From Lewinellaceae bacterium (GTDB lineage Bacteria; Bacteroidota; Bacteroidia; Chitinophagales; Saprospiraceae), in contig JACJYL010000002.1 in assembly GCA_020636105.1 (NCBI GenBank), forward strand, positions 1,516,001 through 1,580,000: 64,000 nt of DNA. Reading direction: 5' to 3'. A model generated the notes under the pieces. That model was given only the letters and a program-made list of their open reading frames with translations. It had not been told where the DNA came from and made no database searches. A program made the translations under genes and the position numbers. Below, piece after piece: positions 44,833 through 53,260 of this stretch (position 1 is the stretch's first letter; each line of letters begins with the position of its first letter).

Positions 44833-47800
44833 ATGAAAACAATTAATCACGTTTGCCTTGGTATCTTCCTTTTTTTTGCAAACATTTCTTACAGTCAATT
44901 TTGCCCCGGCAACTACTTTGACAATGGAGACTTCGAATTAGGTCTTGCCCCTCCCAATACCAGCAATACCATTGGTGATGCCCAGGGATGGGATAAAATA
45001 TGGAGTGGAGACAGCGAAGCGGATTATTATGATCAAAACCATTTTGCCATCGGGTCCATCCCTACCCCCCCACAGGGAGATTATGGCAGCATGTGGATCG
45101 ACAACCGTTTTTATACCAATATTGCCACTTGGCGGGAAGGGATGTTAAACGAGTTAGCTACACAAATCCCTTTAAATTCAGGGTGGTATAGTTTCACTTT
45201 TGACATCGCCTGTTTGTTTGGAAACGGCGATCCGGTAATCGGAATTTATGGAATTCATGCGGTGGGGACCTATTCCTATCCTGGCCAACCCATCAGTTCT
45301 CATAACCCGACCAATTTAAATTTATTCTCCAATAGTGGGCTACCCCATGAAATTGTCCTACTTGGAACCGTCCCTGTTCCTCAAAACTGTGATGGAGCAT
45401 GGCAAAATCAAACCTTCAATTTCAACACTGCAGGCCTTGGGCTCACAGGAGACATTACCCATATCGCCATAACGAGGAGTGCGGACCAAATTGATGGGGC
45501 CAGCAAATATGTCGGCGTTGACAACTTCTGCCTACAGGTGGCCGCCCCTCCCGTCAACTGCGACGGCCTCTCCGTTTCCAGCTCAAGTGCCGGTGAAGCG
45601 GAGGGCGATTGTTGCTGGAGTCTCTCTTTTGATAATCAACAGGGGGAGGTTTACGGCATCAGCTTTACTGCACAGGATGGCGTGGCTTTGTCTTACGATC
45701 CTTCATCCATTGCTCCAGGTTTGCTTGACGTCATCTTCACGAATAACAGCGTAACCCTGGTGCCTGCCATCGGAGGCCCTCTTGCCACGGGGCAGGTCAA
45801 TGATTTTATCCAGTTTTGTCTGGCGAATATCGAGAATACGCCACAGCATGTTCTTGTGGAATGGTATGACGAGGCCTTTGAGGTGGTTTGCGACACTTTA
45901 CTCGAATTCAGCTGCGACCCAATCCCTGAATGTCTTTATACCCAGATTGATTCGATTTATTGCAACGGGGCCGATGTGATTTATGAATTTACGGTCAGGA
46001 ATCCGCCAACCAGTTCGGTAAGTGTTGGCTGGGTGAAGTTTGACGTCGTCAGCCCCGGACCATTTGCCGGAATCATTACCCAACAGCCTCCAGGGCCGAT
46101 TCCCCCGGGGGGCACCTGGTCCGGGCAAATCACCCTCCAGGAAGGATATCAATATGCCGGGCAGGATTTCTGTTACAACTTATACGCCCATGAGGGGCCA
46201 GAGGAACTATGGTGCTGCTATGACAGTACGCTGTATTGCATCCCCATTCCCAACTGCCCGCCCTGTGATAGTGCCTGGGTGGATATAACGCCCTGGAACC
46301 TTGAAGACAGTACCGATTGTTGCTTCAGGCTAGAAGCAACTAACCACTTTGACGATATGTATTTCACCAATATACAAACGACCATCAACACCCCTGGAGT
46401 TACCTTTAGTGATATTGATTTTCCATTACCTCACCAATGGTCTTATACCAATCTTGTCTATCACCAGGACCTGATGTGGTCTTATGTCGGAGGCGCGTTC
46501 ATCCCGGAAATCACAGGTGATTTTTTGATGAACTTCTGCCTGGAAGGCATTACAACCACCGACCCGGTTGAAATTGTGGTCAACTGGTTCGCCAGTGATT
46601 CTATTGTATGCTCGGATACCCTGCTCATAAAATGTAATGATTGTTTATGGATCGAAAGTGAAGAAATTGTTTGTGATCCGATTGATGGATATAATTACTA
46701 TTTTTCATTTTATAATCATTCCGGTTTTAAGGTTAACGCCGTTAAATTTATTGAATTCGCAGGAGCCCCGGATTTCATCGTCGAAGATCTGGTTTTCCTG
46801 GGGCAGGACTATCCAAGCGATGATGGACAACTCATAACGGTCGGCCCCATTCAAATACTCCAGGGAGCAACACCGGTACCACCGGATTCTCTCTATTGTT
46901 TCAACCTGAGCCTAAGGTACGAGCGGCCGGAGGATTCATTGAGTATGGAATGCTGTCATTTGATCCATTGCATAAAACTCCCTGATTGCGGAGATCCCCC
47001 GGGATGCAGTTGTGAAACCTTGCAGCAGGATGTAGAAGGGCCCAACTGCGGGTTTGATGTCAACATTGATTGTTTCGACATTACCCTGACGCCCAGATGT
47101 CTCCTTGAGGGATGTGACGATGTTACCTGGTTTAATGAAGCGGGCAATGCCTTCAATACAACCGGAAACCAACCGGTGCAGTTCACCGTTGCCGGGCCGG
47201 GGGGGTATACTTTTACCCAGTTGGTCTTTCGAATGGACGACACGGGCATCGTTTGTGAATACCAGACCCAAATTACGATCGATGTTCCGGATTGCGTTAG
47301 TCCCAGCTGTATCGATACTTCCCTGATCAGCAGTGATCCATGCCCACTGGTTTTTGATCCTGTATGCGGATGCGACGGAGTAAGTTACAGCAACGATTGT
47401 TTTGCGATGCGTGCCGGAAATACAGCCTGGCTCCCGGGACCATGTCTGCCGGTACTCACTGATGATGTCATTATCCTGACGGGAACGCCCATCGATCCAT
47501 TTCCTTCCATTGGATTAAACTGGGACGCCTTAACAACCGAGTATGCCTTTTTCTCTGTCAGGAAAAGATTAATCGGCACGGAAGACTGGACGGTCCTTGA
47601 TGTGGTTGACGGCAATGTTTTTAGTTTCACCGACGACAATCCTAATGGCAGCAGCAGCATTGAATTTCAAATCATTGGCACAGCCATTGGCGGGTATGCT
47701 GTTTACAGCAATATTCTTATCATAGACCTTCCTGAACCTCCAGGCGGCGTGGTAAACGTTTACCCGGTTCCGGCCATTCAGGACATTATAATCAAAGTGC

Positions 47801-48015
47801 CGGTTGAGGGTATTTACGAATTGGAAATATTGGATACCAGCGGACGGCTGCTCCGTAAATTCAAAAAGACTATTCCGGCAGCAAGCCCTGTATCGGTGAA
47901 TATCAACAACTTGAAGAATGGTGTATACCTGTTAAGGCTGCGTCATAATGACGGGACGCTTTATATCAAACGGTTTATAAAAATAAATTCCGGCAAAAAC
48001 GCTTTCTCCTATTAA
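44833..48015 (+). CDS. T9SS cargo protein paralogous to the C-terminal half of the preceding gene
   Basis: 1,060 residues; signal peptide 1-21 (ends ISYSQ). The N-terminal module (about 22-240: FCPGNYFDNGDFELG...VGVDNFCLQV) looks like a jelly-roll carbohydrate-binding domain. From about 245 it repeats the Cys-rich modules of the upstream protein: GDCCWSLSFDNQ, ALSYDPSSIAPGLLDV, ATGQVNDFIQFCL, DSIYCNGADVIYEF, DSTDCCFRLEATNHF and DSLSMECCHLIHC all have close counterparts there. A Kazal-like unit (about 823-872, VCGCDGVSYSNDC) precedes a T9SS type A domain (about 973-1,060: VYPVPAIQDIIIKV...NGVYLLRLRH). It follows the giant gene by 98 bp with no strong terminator between, so the two may be co-expressed; a hairpin terminator follows. 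Confidence 0.92.
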   Translation: MKTINHVCLGIFLFFANISYSQFCPGNYFDNGDFELGLAPPNTSNTIGDAQGWDKIWSGDSEADYYDQNHFAIGSIPTPPQGDYGSMWIDNRFYTNIATWREGMLNELATQIPLNSGWYSFTFDIACLFGNGDPVIGIYGIHAVGTYSYPGQPISSHNPTNLNLFSNSGLPHEIVLLGTVPVPQNCDGAWQNQTFNFNTAGLGLTGDITHIAITRSADQIDGASKYVGVDNFCLQVAAPPVNCDGLSVSSSSAGEAEGDCCWSLSFDNQQGEVYGISFTAQDGVALSYDPSSIAPGLLDVIFTNNSVTLVPAIGGPLATGQVNDFIQFCLANIENTPQHVLVEWYDEAFEVVCDTLLEFSCDPIPECLYTQIDSIYCNGADVIYEFTVRNPPTSSVSVGWVKFDVVSPGPFAGIITQQPPGPIPPGGTWSGQITLQEGYQYAGQDFCYNLYAHEGPEELWCCYDSTLYCIPIPNCPPCDSAWVDITPWNLEDSTDCCFRLEATNHFDDMYFTNIQTTINTPGVTFSDIDFPLPHQWSYTNLVYHQDLMWSYVGGAFIPEITGDFLMNFCLEGITTTDPVEIVVNWFASDSIVCSDTLLIKCNDCLWIESEEIVCDPIDGYNYYFSFYNHSGFKVNAVKFIEFAGAPDFIVEDLVFLGQDYPSDDGQLITVGPIQILQGATPVPPDSLYCFNLSLRYERPEDSLSMECCHLIHCIKLPDCGDPPGCSCETLQQDVEGPNCGFDVNIDCFDITLTPRCLLEGCDDVTWFNEAGNAFNTTGNQPVQFTVAGPGGYTFTQLVFRMDDTGIVCEYQTQITIDVPDCVSPSCIDTSLISSDPCPLVFDPVCGCDGVSYSNDCFAMRAGNTAWLPGPCLPVLTDDVIILTGTPIDPFPSIGLNWDALTTEYAFFSVRKRLIGTEDWTVLDVVDGNVFSFTDDNPNGSSSIEFQIIGTAIGGYAVYSNILIIDLPEPPGGVVNVYPVPAIQDIIIKVPVEGIYELEILDTSGRLLRKFKKTIPAASPVSVNINNLKNGVYLLRLRHNDGTLYIKRFIKINSGKNAFSY

Positions 48016-48021
48016 ACCTTT

Positions 48022-48057
48022 GGCAGGCGGATATATTCATCCGCCTGCCTATTTTTA
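48022..48057 (+). terminator. Terminator of the second T9SS cargo gene
   Basis: Perfect 11-bp arms GGCAGGCGGAT (48022-48032) and ATCCGCCTGCC (48039-48049), 6-nt loop, then TATTTTTA. Confidence 0.8.
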
Positions 48058-48068
48058 TTCCTCATAAT

Positions 48069-48395
48069 ATGCAACACCAAATAAACACGACAGCATGGCT
48101 CTGGAACGGCCATCAATGCCTTAAAGGCAGACTTTGCCTTAGAGAAAAAACCTTGTTATTCAGACTACAACATTTTTTTTCAAGTCATCTCAGCCTGACC
48201 ATTCCCCTCTCGGAAATTGAAAATATAGAAAAAGTGCTCGTTTGGGAATTCCACTCCTATGCCATGCTAGTCACAAGTAGCGCCGGTAAAAAGGATCTTT
48301 TTATCATGAAAAAAGTAGAGTTGAACATTAAAAATCTGGCGAAGAAAGCCCAGGAATGGCAGGATAATCACTCCCCCAGCCTCAATCCGAGGTAA
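48069..48395 (+). CDS. Small PH/GRAM-like protein, function unknown
   Basis: 108 residues without signal or membrane segment. The pattern LKGRLCLREKTLLFRLQHFFSSHLSLTIPLSEIENIEKV followed by a helix at the C-terminus (KVELNIKNLAKKAQEW) resembles the strand-strand-helix layout of GRAM or bacterial PH domains. It begins 20 bp after a terminator and its last 28 bp overlap the 3' end of the converging crcB gene. No function can be assigned. Confidence 0.65.
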   Translation: MQHQINTTAWLWNGHQCLKGRLCLREKTLLFRLQHFFSSHLSLTIPLSEIENIEKVLVWEFHSYAMLVTSSAGKKDLFIMKKVELNIKNLAKKAQEWQDNHSPSLNPR

Positions 48396-48730
48396 ATACA
48401 GATCAAACACACGATGATATTCAGTCCAATATTTAAAAAGCCGTAAAACAGGCTCCCGTCATTAAAAAGTGAAAAAGTCTCTCCGGAGAAAGTGGAGAAA
48501 GTACTGAATCCACCGCAAAATCCGGTGATCAGCAAAAGCCTGTATTCCGGCGAAAGCGTTTCTTTAAAACTCAAACTCATCAAAAAACCAAGGACAATAC
48601 AACTTAAAGCATTAGCGACAAGTGTCGCCAAAGGGAAATCGAGATGCAAAGAAAGCAAAGCCCGCGCCACCCCGTAACGAGACAAACTACCAAGCCCTCC
48701 TCCCACAAAAACGTATATCAATGATGCCAT
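48368..48730 (-). CDS. crcB: Fluoride channel CrcB/Fluc
   Basis: 120 residues, the normal size of one Fluc subunit. Four membrane helices are evident. Family motifs: GGGLGSLSRYGVAR near the N-terminus, the TLVANALSCIVLGF helix whose asparagine lines the pore, and GFCGGFSTFSTFSGE, which contains the phenylalanine and serine/threonine track of the fluoride path. Dimeric Fluc exports fluoride passively and protects cytoplasmic enzymes. The start is 10 bp after the stop of the upstream glycosyl-phosphate transferase gene, so it is expressed with it; no fluoride riboswitch can fit there. The 3' end overlaps the converging 108-aa gene by 28 bp. Confidence 0.92.
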   Translation of the reverse strand: MASLIYVFVGGGLGSLSRYGVARALLSLHLDFPLATLVANALSCIVLGFLMSLSFKETLSPEYRLLLITGFCGGFSTFSTFSGETFSLFNDGSLFYGFLNIGLNIIVCLICIYLGLRLGE

Positions 48731-48740
48731 TTATTTATTT

Positions 48741-49973
48741 TCACTGCTCTACCAATTCAGGGAATACCTGGTCGAAGTGTATGCCCTCTTCTCGTTTTAC
48801 CACATCATCCTGCTGAGTTTCCTGTTGTTGTTCGAGGATTTTTTTGTTTTTTGCCACGACAGCCTTATGTAAAACATAGGTCAATGCGGCCGCTACAAAG
48901 CCAATGATCCCCAACATGGTATGCATCCCTAACTTGTCGTGGCCCCACAAAACAAAACAAATAAAAACCATATTGACGAAAAACAGGATCATGGTGGCTG
49001 TCGTATGCCCCAGGCCATAATCGATCAAAAGATGGTGAATGTGTCTTCGGTCAGGATGAAAGGGGGAATGGCCTCTGATGATCCGGGTCACAAAGACTCT
49101 TAAAGTATCAAAAAGCGGGATGATCAGAATGCCGATGGCCACCACGGGAGAGGCATTGAATTTATAAGGATTGGAAGCTTCCAGATCCGTGTTAATGTCG
49201 ATAAATTCTATTACCAAAATAGAAGAAGCCAGCCCGATTAGCAGTGCGCCGGTATCTCCCATAAATATTTTTGCGGGGGTGAAATTGTACCTTAAAAACC
49301 CGGTAATAGCCCCGACGGTAGCAAAGGCAATGGCCGTATATCCCCAATTGCCCGTAAGGAAAAACCATGCTCCGAGGGTTCCGATGATCAGTACCCCAAT
49401 ACTGCCCGCCAACCCGTCGATACCGTCAATCAGGTTGAAAGCATTGATAATGACGAGCATGGTGAACAAAGTGATGACCACGGAAATCCAATAGGGCATA
49501 TCTGCCGTGATGCCAAAAAGCCCGTAAAAGCCATGGAGAATGATGTCGGATTTAAAGATCAGGATCAAAGCGGCAAGGATTTGACCAGCCAGTTTGTATT
49601 TTGGTGACAAAGGAGCAATGTCATCCCTGGCGCCTACCAGGAATAAAATAATGAAAGCACAAAGGATGTATTGGAGGTTGGCAAATTCCTGAAAAGGAGT
49701 CCACATGATAAATGAAAAAATAGCCCCGGAAAAGATGGCGATTCCCCCCAGGGAAGGAGTACTGACCGTATGCGAACTCCTTCCACCAGGCACATCAAAC
49801 AATTTCTTTTGATGGGCCACCTTAATGATGGAAGGTATGGCAAAATAGGTCAAAGCAAATGCCGTAAGGAAGTTTAACAATAGGATAAACATGTTTGTGG
49901 GATTTCGGTTTCTGGAAATATGTTCAGTTGCTAAGAATATTATTTTTTTTAGGTTTTCAGAAAGTCGAGTCAT
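48741..49973 (-). CDS. WecA/MraY-family undecaprenyl-phosphate glycosyl-1-phosphate transferase
   Basis: 410 codons from 49973; the in-frame ATG at 49892 (MFILLLNFLTAFALTYF) places the first membrane helix at the N-terminus as usual and is probably the true start, avoiding the overlap with the upstream peptidase gene. About ten membrane helices. Active-site motifs: VGARDD (Asp117-Asp118), the NAFNLIDGIDGLAG loop, FMGDTGALLIG, and HPDRRHIHHLL, which in WecA-type enzymes binds the UDP-sugar. These features mark UDP-GlcNAc:undecaprenyl-phosphate GlcNAc-1-phosphate transferases, which start O-antigen, teichoic-acid-like or exopolysaccharide synthesis, rather than MraY itself. A C-terminal cytoplasmic tail rich in Gln and charged residues (about 370-410) is an addition. 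Confidence 0.88.
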   Translation of the reverse strand: MTRLSENLKKIIFLATEHISRNRNPTNMFILLLNFLTAFALTYFAIPSIIKVAHQKKLFDVPGGRSSHTVSTPSLGGIAIFSGAIFSFIMWTPFQEFANLQYILCAFIILFLVGARDDIAPLSPKYKLAGQILAALILIFKSDIILHGFYGLFGITADMPYWISVVITLFTMLVIINAFNLIDGIDGLAGSIGVLIIGTLGAWFFLTGNWGYTAIAFATVGAITGFLRYNFTPAKIFMGDTGALLIGLASSILVIEFIDINTDLEASNPYKFNASPVVAIGILIIPLFDTLRVFVTRIIRGHSPFHPDRRHIHHLLIDYGLGHTTATMILFFVNMVFICFVLWGHDKLGMHTMLGIIGFVAAALTYVLHKAVVAKNKKILEQQQETQQDDVVKREEGIHFDQVFPELVEQ

Positions 49974-51651
49974 CTACCCCGTTCAGCCAGTCCCTGATTG
50001 AATAAACAACCGACCTGATGCCACCTTCTTCGAAGGGAGATTGCAAATTGGCTTCCTCCACCAGCTCCAAAAAAGGTTTACTACCGCCCAATTTACACAA
50101 ATTCAGGTAATCTTTCCATGCTTTTTTATGATCCTGTCGGTCTTTTTGCCAAAACTGGAATGCGCATACCTGTGCCAGGGTATAATCAATATAATAAAAC
50201 GGCGATACATAAATGTGACTTTGTTTCTGCCAGAACCCTCCTTCTTTCAGAAAAGTATTATCATCGTAATCACGATGGGGCAGGTATTTTGCTTCAATGG
50301 CTTTCCAGGCAGCATTTCTTTCCGCAGGAGTTACCTCCGGATTTTCGTAAACAAAATGCTGAAATTCATCCACGGCTACTCCATAAGGCAAAAAAGTCAT
50401 GGAGGCGGCCAAATGTGCAAATTTGTATTTATCGGAGTCTTCCTTAAAAAACAAATCCATCCAGGGCCATGTAAAAAACTCCATGCTCATGGAGTGAATT
50501 TCACAAGCCTCATAAGTCGGCCAGTTGTATTCATTCAACCCGATATCTCTACTCGAAAACACCTGGAAGGCATGGCCCGCTTCATGAGTCAAGACATCGA
50601 TATCTGCACTGGTGCCCGTAAAGTTGGAAAAAATATAGGGCGCTTTATATTTTCCGATATATGTACAATACCCCCCTGTAGCTTTCCCCGGCCTCGTGAC
50701 CAGGTCCATCAGGTTATTCTGACGCATGAATTTGAAAAAAGTATCTGTTTCCGGTGCCAGGGCAGCATACATTTTTCCGGCATTGTCTAAAATCCATTCC
50801 GGGGTACCTTTCGGTTCAGGATTCCCGGAAGTGAATTTATAATCTTCATCGAAATGGCAGAAACTGTCCAGGCCGAGTCGTTTCACCTGCCTTTCGTACA
50901 AGGCACTGGCAATCGGCACAATATACTCTTTTACCTGGTCCCGGAACTTCGCCACCATTTCAGGAGTATAATCAGTACGCTGCATGCGGGCATACCCCAG
51001 CTCCACAAAGTTTTTATAACCCAGTTTCTTTGCGATGCGATGTCGGGTTTTTACCAGCTTGTCAAAAATATCATCAAACTGCTCCTTATGTGTTTCAAAA
51101 AATTGCCATTTGCTTTCTGAAGCCGCCTTCCTGATCGACCTGTCTTTAGATGTTTCCGGAATATGAATGGAGGAAAGATTGTATTCCTGTCCGTTAAACC
51201 GGATCTTGGCGCTGGCTTTTAATCTCGTATATTCACTGCTAAGCAGGTTTTCCTCCACAAGATCCTCTAATATTTCAGGCTTGAAAGTCTTTAACTGCTG
51301 TTCTGCAAGAACGAACAATTGTTGCCCCCATTTTTCTTTCAAACGTTCTTTGAAACCCGAGTGGATAAGGGATTGATAAAACTGACTCGTCAGATTCTCA
51401 TACTGCGGCATCTGGGTATCAAAGAAAGCATTTTCTTCTTCATAAAATTTATCGTTGGTATCCATGGTATGCCTGATATGACAAATATTGTACATCGACA
51501 TAAACTCCATTCTCAACTCGTTAAGCCGCATGAAAGCGGATTCATGGCTTTCAAAATCGGAAGCTTTTTCAAACTCAACAAGATAATTTTGAAATTTTTC
51601 GGTAAACGAATCAATGTCCGGTCTTTGGTATGTAAATTCCTCGAAAAGCAT
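49957..51651 (-). CDS. M3-family oligoendopeptidase
   Basis: 564 residues, within the range of oligoendopeptidase F-like enzymes. No signal peptide, so it should act in the cytoplasm. The zinc site is HEAGH (356-360) with the third ligand probably Glu384 in YEACEIHSMSMEFF. The conserved C-terminal substrate region HIYVSPFYYIDYTLAQVCAFQFW is present. Members cut short peptides of about 5-20 residues. It heads a reverse-strand set with the glycosyl-phosphate transferase and crcB; the 17-bp overlap with the next gene disappears if that gene starts at its inner ATG. Confidence 0.93.
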   Translation of the reverse strand: MLFEEFTYQRPDIDSFTEKFQNYLVEFEKASDFESHESAFMRLNELRMEFMSMYNICHIRHTMDTNDKFYEEENAFFDTQMPQYENLTSQFYQSLIHSGFKERLKEKWGQQLFVLAEQQLKTFKPEILEDLVEENLLSSEYTRLKASAKIRFNGQEYNLSSIHIPETSKDRSIRKAASESKWQFFETHKEQFDDIFDKLVKTRHRIAKKLGYKNFVELGYARMQRTDYTPEMVAKFRDQVKEYIVPIASALYERQVKRLGLDSFCHFDEDYKFTSGNPEPKGTPEWILDNAGKMYAALAPETDTFFKFMRQNNLMDLVTRPGKATGGYCTYIGKYKAPYIFSNFTGTSADIDVLTHEAGHAFQVFSSRDIGLNEYNWPTYEACEIHSMSMEFFTWPWMDLFFKEDSDKYKFAHLAASMTFLPYGVAVDEFQHFVYENPEVTPAERNAAWKAIEAKYLPHRDYDDNTFLKEGGFWQKQSHIYVSPFYYIDYTLAQVCAFQFWQKDRQDHKKAWKDYLNLCKLGGSKPFLELVEEANLQSPFEEGGIRSVVYSIRDWLNGVDDSTF

Positions 51652-51964
51652 TTTCCTCTAGTTTTCGGAATAAATAAAGCTGCAAAATACGGTGCTTATT
51701 TTAGTTTTACAATTAAAGCCCCTAATTTAGAATGGTGACCGGGCCGTTCGCACGGCTAAAATCGGATCGCCAAGTATTAAAATCTTGTTAATTTTTTAAA
51801 AAAAAGTAAAAAAATTGGGTTTTATTGTGGGATGCTACTATCTTTGGCAGGTGTTTAGGCACAAAATATCATTTTTAAATCTATTCTTTAAACAAAATTG
51901 CGGTATATCGAAAGTAACTTATACACTAAATAAATTATCCCATAATCTCAACAATTATTTAGTT
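51652..51964. other. Divergent region between the M3 peptidase and the sigma gene
   Basis: AT-rich; contains a GCCGT-TCGC-ACGGC hairpin at 51743-51756 without a T-run and the forward -7 element at 51839-51846. Nothing else seen. Confidence 0.5.
51839..51846 (+). promoter_or_regulatory. -7 element of the ECF sigma gene
   Basis: TATCTTTG matches TAnnTTTG and lies 118 bp before the ATG at 51965. It falls inside the longer open frame that begins at 51815, which supports the downstream start. Confidence 0.5.
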
Positions 51965-52546
51965 ATGCAAGTTACACCGCTTAATGACCAGCAGTTAATT
52001 AATTTATATTTGGAAGGTGACGAACGTAGTTTCGAAACCCTGCTGGAACGACACAAACAAAAAATCTTCACCTCTATATATCTTTTCGTTAAAGATCAGA
52101 GTCTTGCTGAAGATATTTTCCAGGAAGTATTTATTAAAATTATTGATACACTCCGTAAGGGCAAATACAACCATGAGGGTAAGTTCCTTCAGTGGGCTAT
52201 GCGTATCTCTTACAATATGTGCGTCGATTATTTCCGTCGCAACAAACGTCGCCCAAAAGTTTCTCCAACAGAGACTTTTGATATCTTCGACGTTCTGAAG
52301 ATTTCCGATGATAATGCAGAACAGCGCATCATTCGCAGCCAGACGCACGATAAGGTTCGCATGCTCGTAGATTTGCTCCCTCCTGAGCAACGCGAAGTGG
52401 TCATCTTACGCCACTATGCCGATATGAGTTTTAAAGAAATTGCGAAATTGACCCGCGTGAGCATCAATACAGCTTTGGGCCGCATGAGATATGCGCTCAT
52501 CAATATCCGCAAGATGGTGGAAGAAAACGAGGTGGTTCTTCAATAA
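51965..52546 (+). CDS. ECF-type RNA polymerase sigma factor (sigma-70 family)
   Basis: 193 residues from ATG 51965 (MQVTPLNDQQLINLYLEGDE). The frame is open from 51815, but the extra 50 residues are atypical and span a -7 promoter element. Sigma region 2 (about 10-85) shows FETLLERHKQKIFTSIYLFVKDQSLAEDIFQEVFIKI and the WAMRISYNMCVDYFRR DNA-melting segment; region 4 (about 130-185) has LLPPEQREVVILRHYADMSFKEIAKLTRVSINTALGRM. No anti-sigma gene is next to it, so this may be one of the stand-alone ECF factors of Bacteroidota. A strong terminator follows 45 bp after the stop. Confidence 0.93.
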   Translation: MQVTPLNDQQLINLYLEGDERSFETLLERHKQKIFTSIYLFVKDQSLAEDIFQEVFIKIIDTLRKGKYNHEGKFLQWAMRISYNMCVDYFRRNKRRPKVSPTETFDIFDVLKISDDNAEQRIIRSQTHDKVRMLVDLLPPEQREVVILRHYADMSFKEIAKLTRVSINTALGRMRYALINIRKMVEENEVVLQ

Positions 52547-52591
52547 AAAAATAGCAAAAACTAAATGAATACCCGTAAGCGGTATTTGCTT

Positions 52592-52646
52592 AGCCGTGAA
52601 TGTCCAAAAAAGCATTAGCAATTTTGGATATTCACGGCTTTTTTTA
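52592..52646 (+). terminator. Strong terminator after the ECF sigma gene
   Basis: AGCCGTGAATGTCCAAAA (52592-52609) pairs with TTTTGGATATTCACGGCT (52622-52639), one mismatch in 18 bp, followed by TTTTTTTA. Confidence 0.85.
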
Positions 52647-52743
52647 TTCCTATCTATTATAAAATAAAGTAAGAAAGAGGACAAATTAAAACGGATAATT
52701 GATAAAAACGAAAGCAGTGGATTGAAAGAAAAATTTCGATTAT

Positions 52744-52775
52744 TTTGCTTATTTCGTTTATTTCGTTTATTTTCG
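52744..52775 (+). promoter_or_regulatory. Toxin-antitoxin promoter with tandem repeats in the spacer
   Basis: TTTG (52744-52747), 20-bp spacer, TATTTTCG (52768-52775; one mismatch to TAnnTTTG), 29 bp before the antitoxin ATG. The spacer and -7 box consist of three 9-10 bp direct repeats (TTATTTCG, TTATTTCG, TTATTTTCG), which could be the operator for autoregulation. Confidence 0.55.
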
Positions 52776-52804
52776 TGTCGGATTAAAATAATAATTCAAC
52801 TATT

Positions 52805-53260
52805 ATGGAATATTTAGAGAATATAAGCAAACCCTCCAAAGAGGAACAAAGGGTTGCAATGGAATCATATAGCGCTCTTGCTGAGGCTCTTGAGCAATTA
52901 CATACTGAAAATCCTGAAATCGAAATTGAGGAGACACAGGATAAAATAAAAATTCCTTTAAAAGCTTTAAAGCTTTTAGCAAAAATATTACAAGTAACAA
53001 GCCAGGGGAAACCCATATCAATTGTTCCAATTGCCACAGAAATGACCACTCAGGCGGCCGCCGATTTAATTGGTTGTTCCCGCCCTCATTTAGTGAAATT
53101 GCTGGAGGAAGGAGAAATTGACTATACAAAAGTAGGGAAACATCGGAGAGTCAAATTTGAGGATGTAATCGAATATAAAAACCGCATGAAAGCCAAACAA
53201 CAGGAATTGCTTATAAACATCATGAGAGCAGACGAGGAAACAGGTTTATATGATACATAG
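52805..53260 (+). CDS. HTH (excisionase-type) antitoxin
   Basis: 151 residues. The N-terminal half (1-78) is acidic and helical (ALAEALEQLHTENPEIEIEET). Residues about 80-127 form an excisionase/MerR-type winged helix: MTTQAAADLIGCSRPHLVKLLEEG then KVGKHRRVKFEDVIEYKNR. The C-terminal tail KAKQQELLINIMRADEETG probably wraps the toxin. The next gene encodes a PIN protein and overlaps this one by 11 bp, the usual arrangement of a type II toxin-antitoxin pair with the antitoxin first. The pair is more AT-rich than the uvrA gene next to it, consistent with horizontal transfer. The upstream direct repeats are a natural binding site. Confidence 0.85.
   Translation: MEYLENISKPSKEEQRVAMESYSALAEALEQLHTENPEIEIEETQDKIKIPLKALKLLAKILQVTSQGKPISIVPIATEMTTQAAADLIGCSRPHLVKLLEEGEIDYTKVGKHRRVKFEDVIEYKNRMKAKQQELLINIMRADEETGLYDT

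Noticed and set aside
48731..48740. Fluoride riboswitch upstream of crcB
   Set aside because: Only 10 bp separate crcB from the preceding gene, too short for the crcB RNA motif; crcB appears to be co-transcribed.
51815..51964. N-terminal 50-residue extension of the ECF sigma factor
   Set aside because: The extension crosses a TATCTTTG promoter element and lacks similarity to sigma factors, while ATG 51965 gives the usual family N-terminus.
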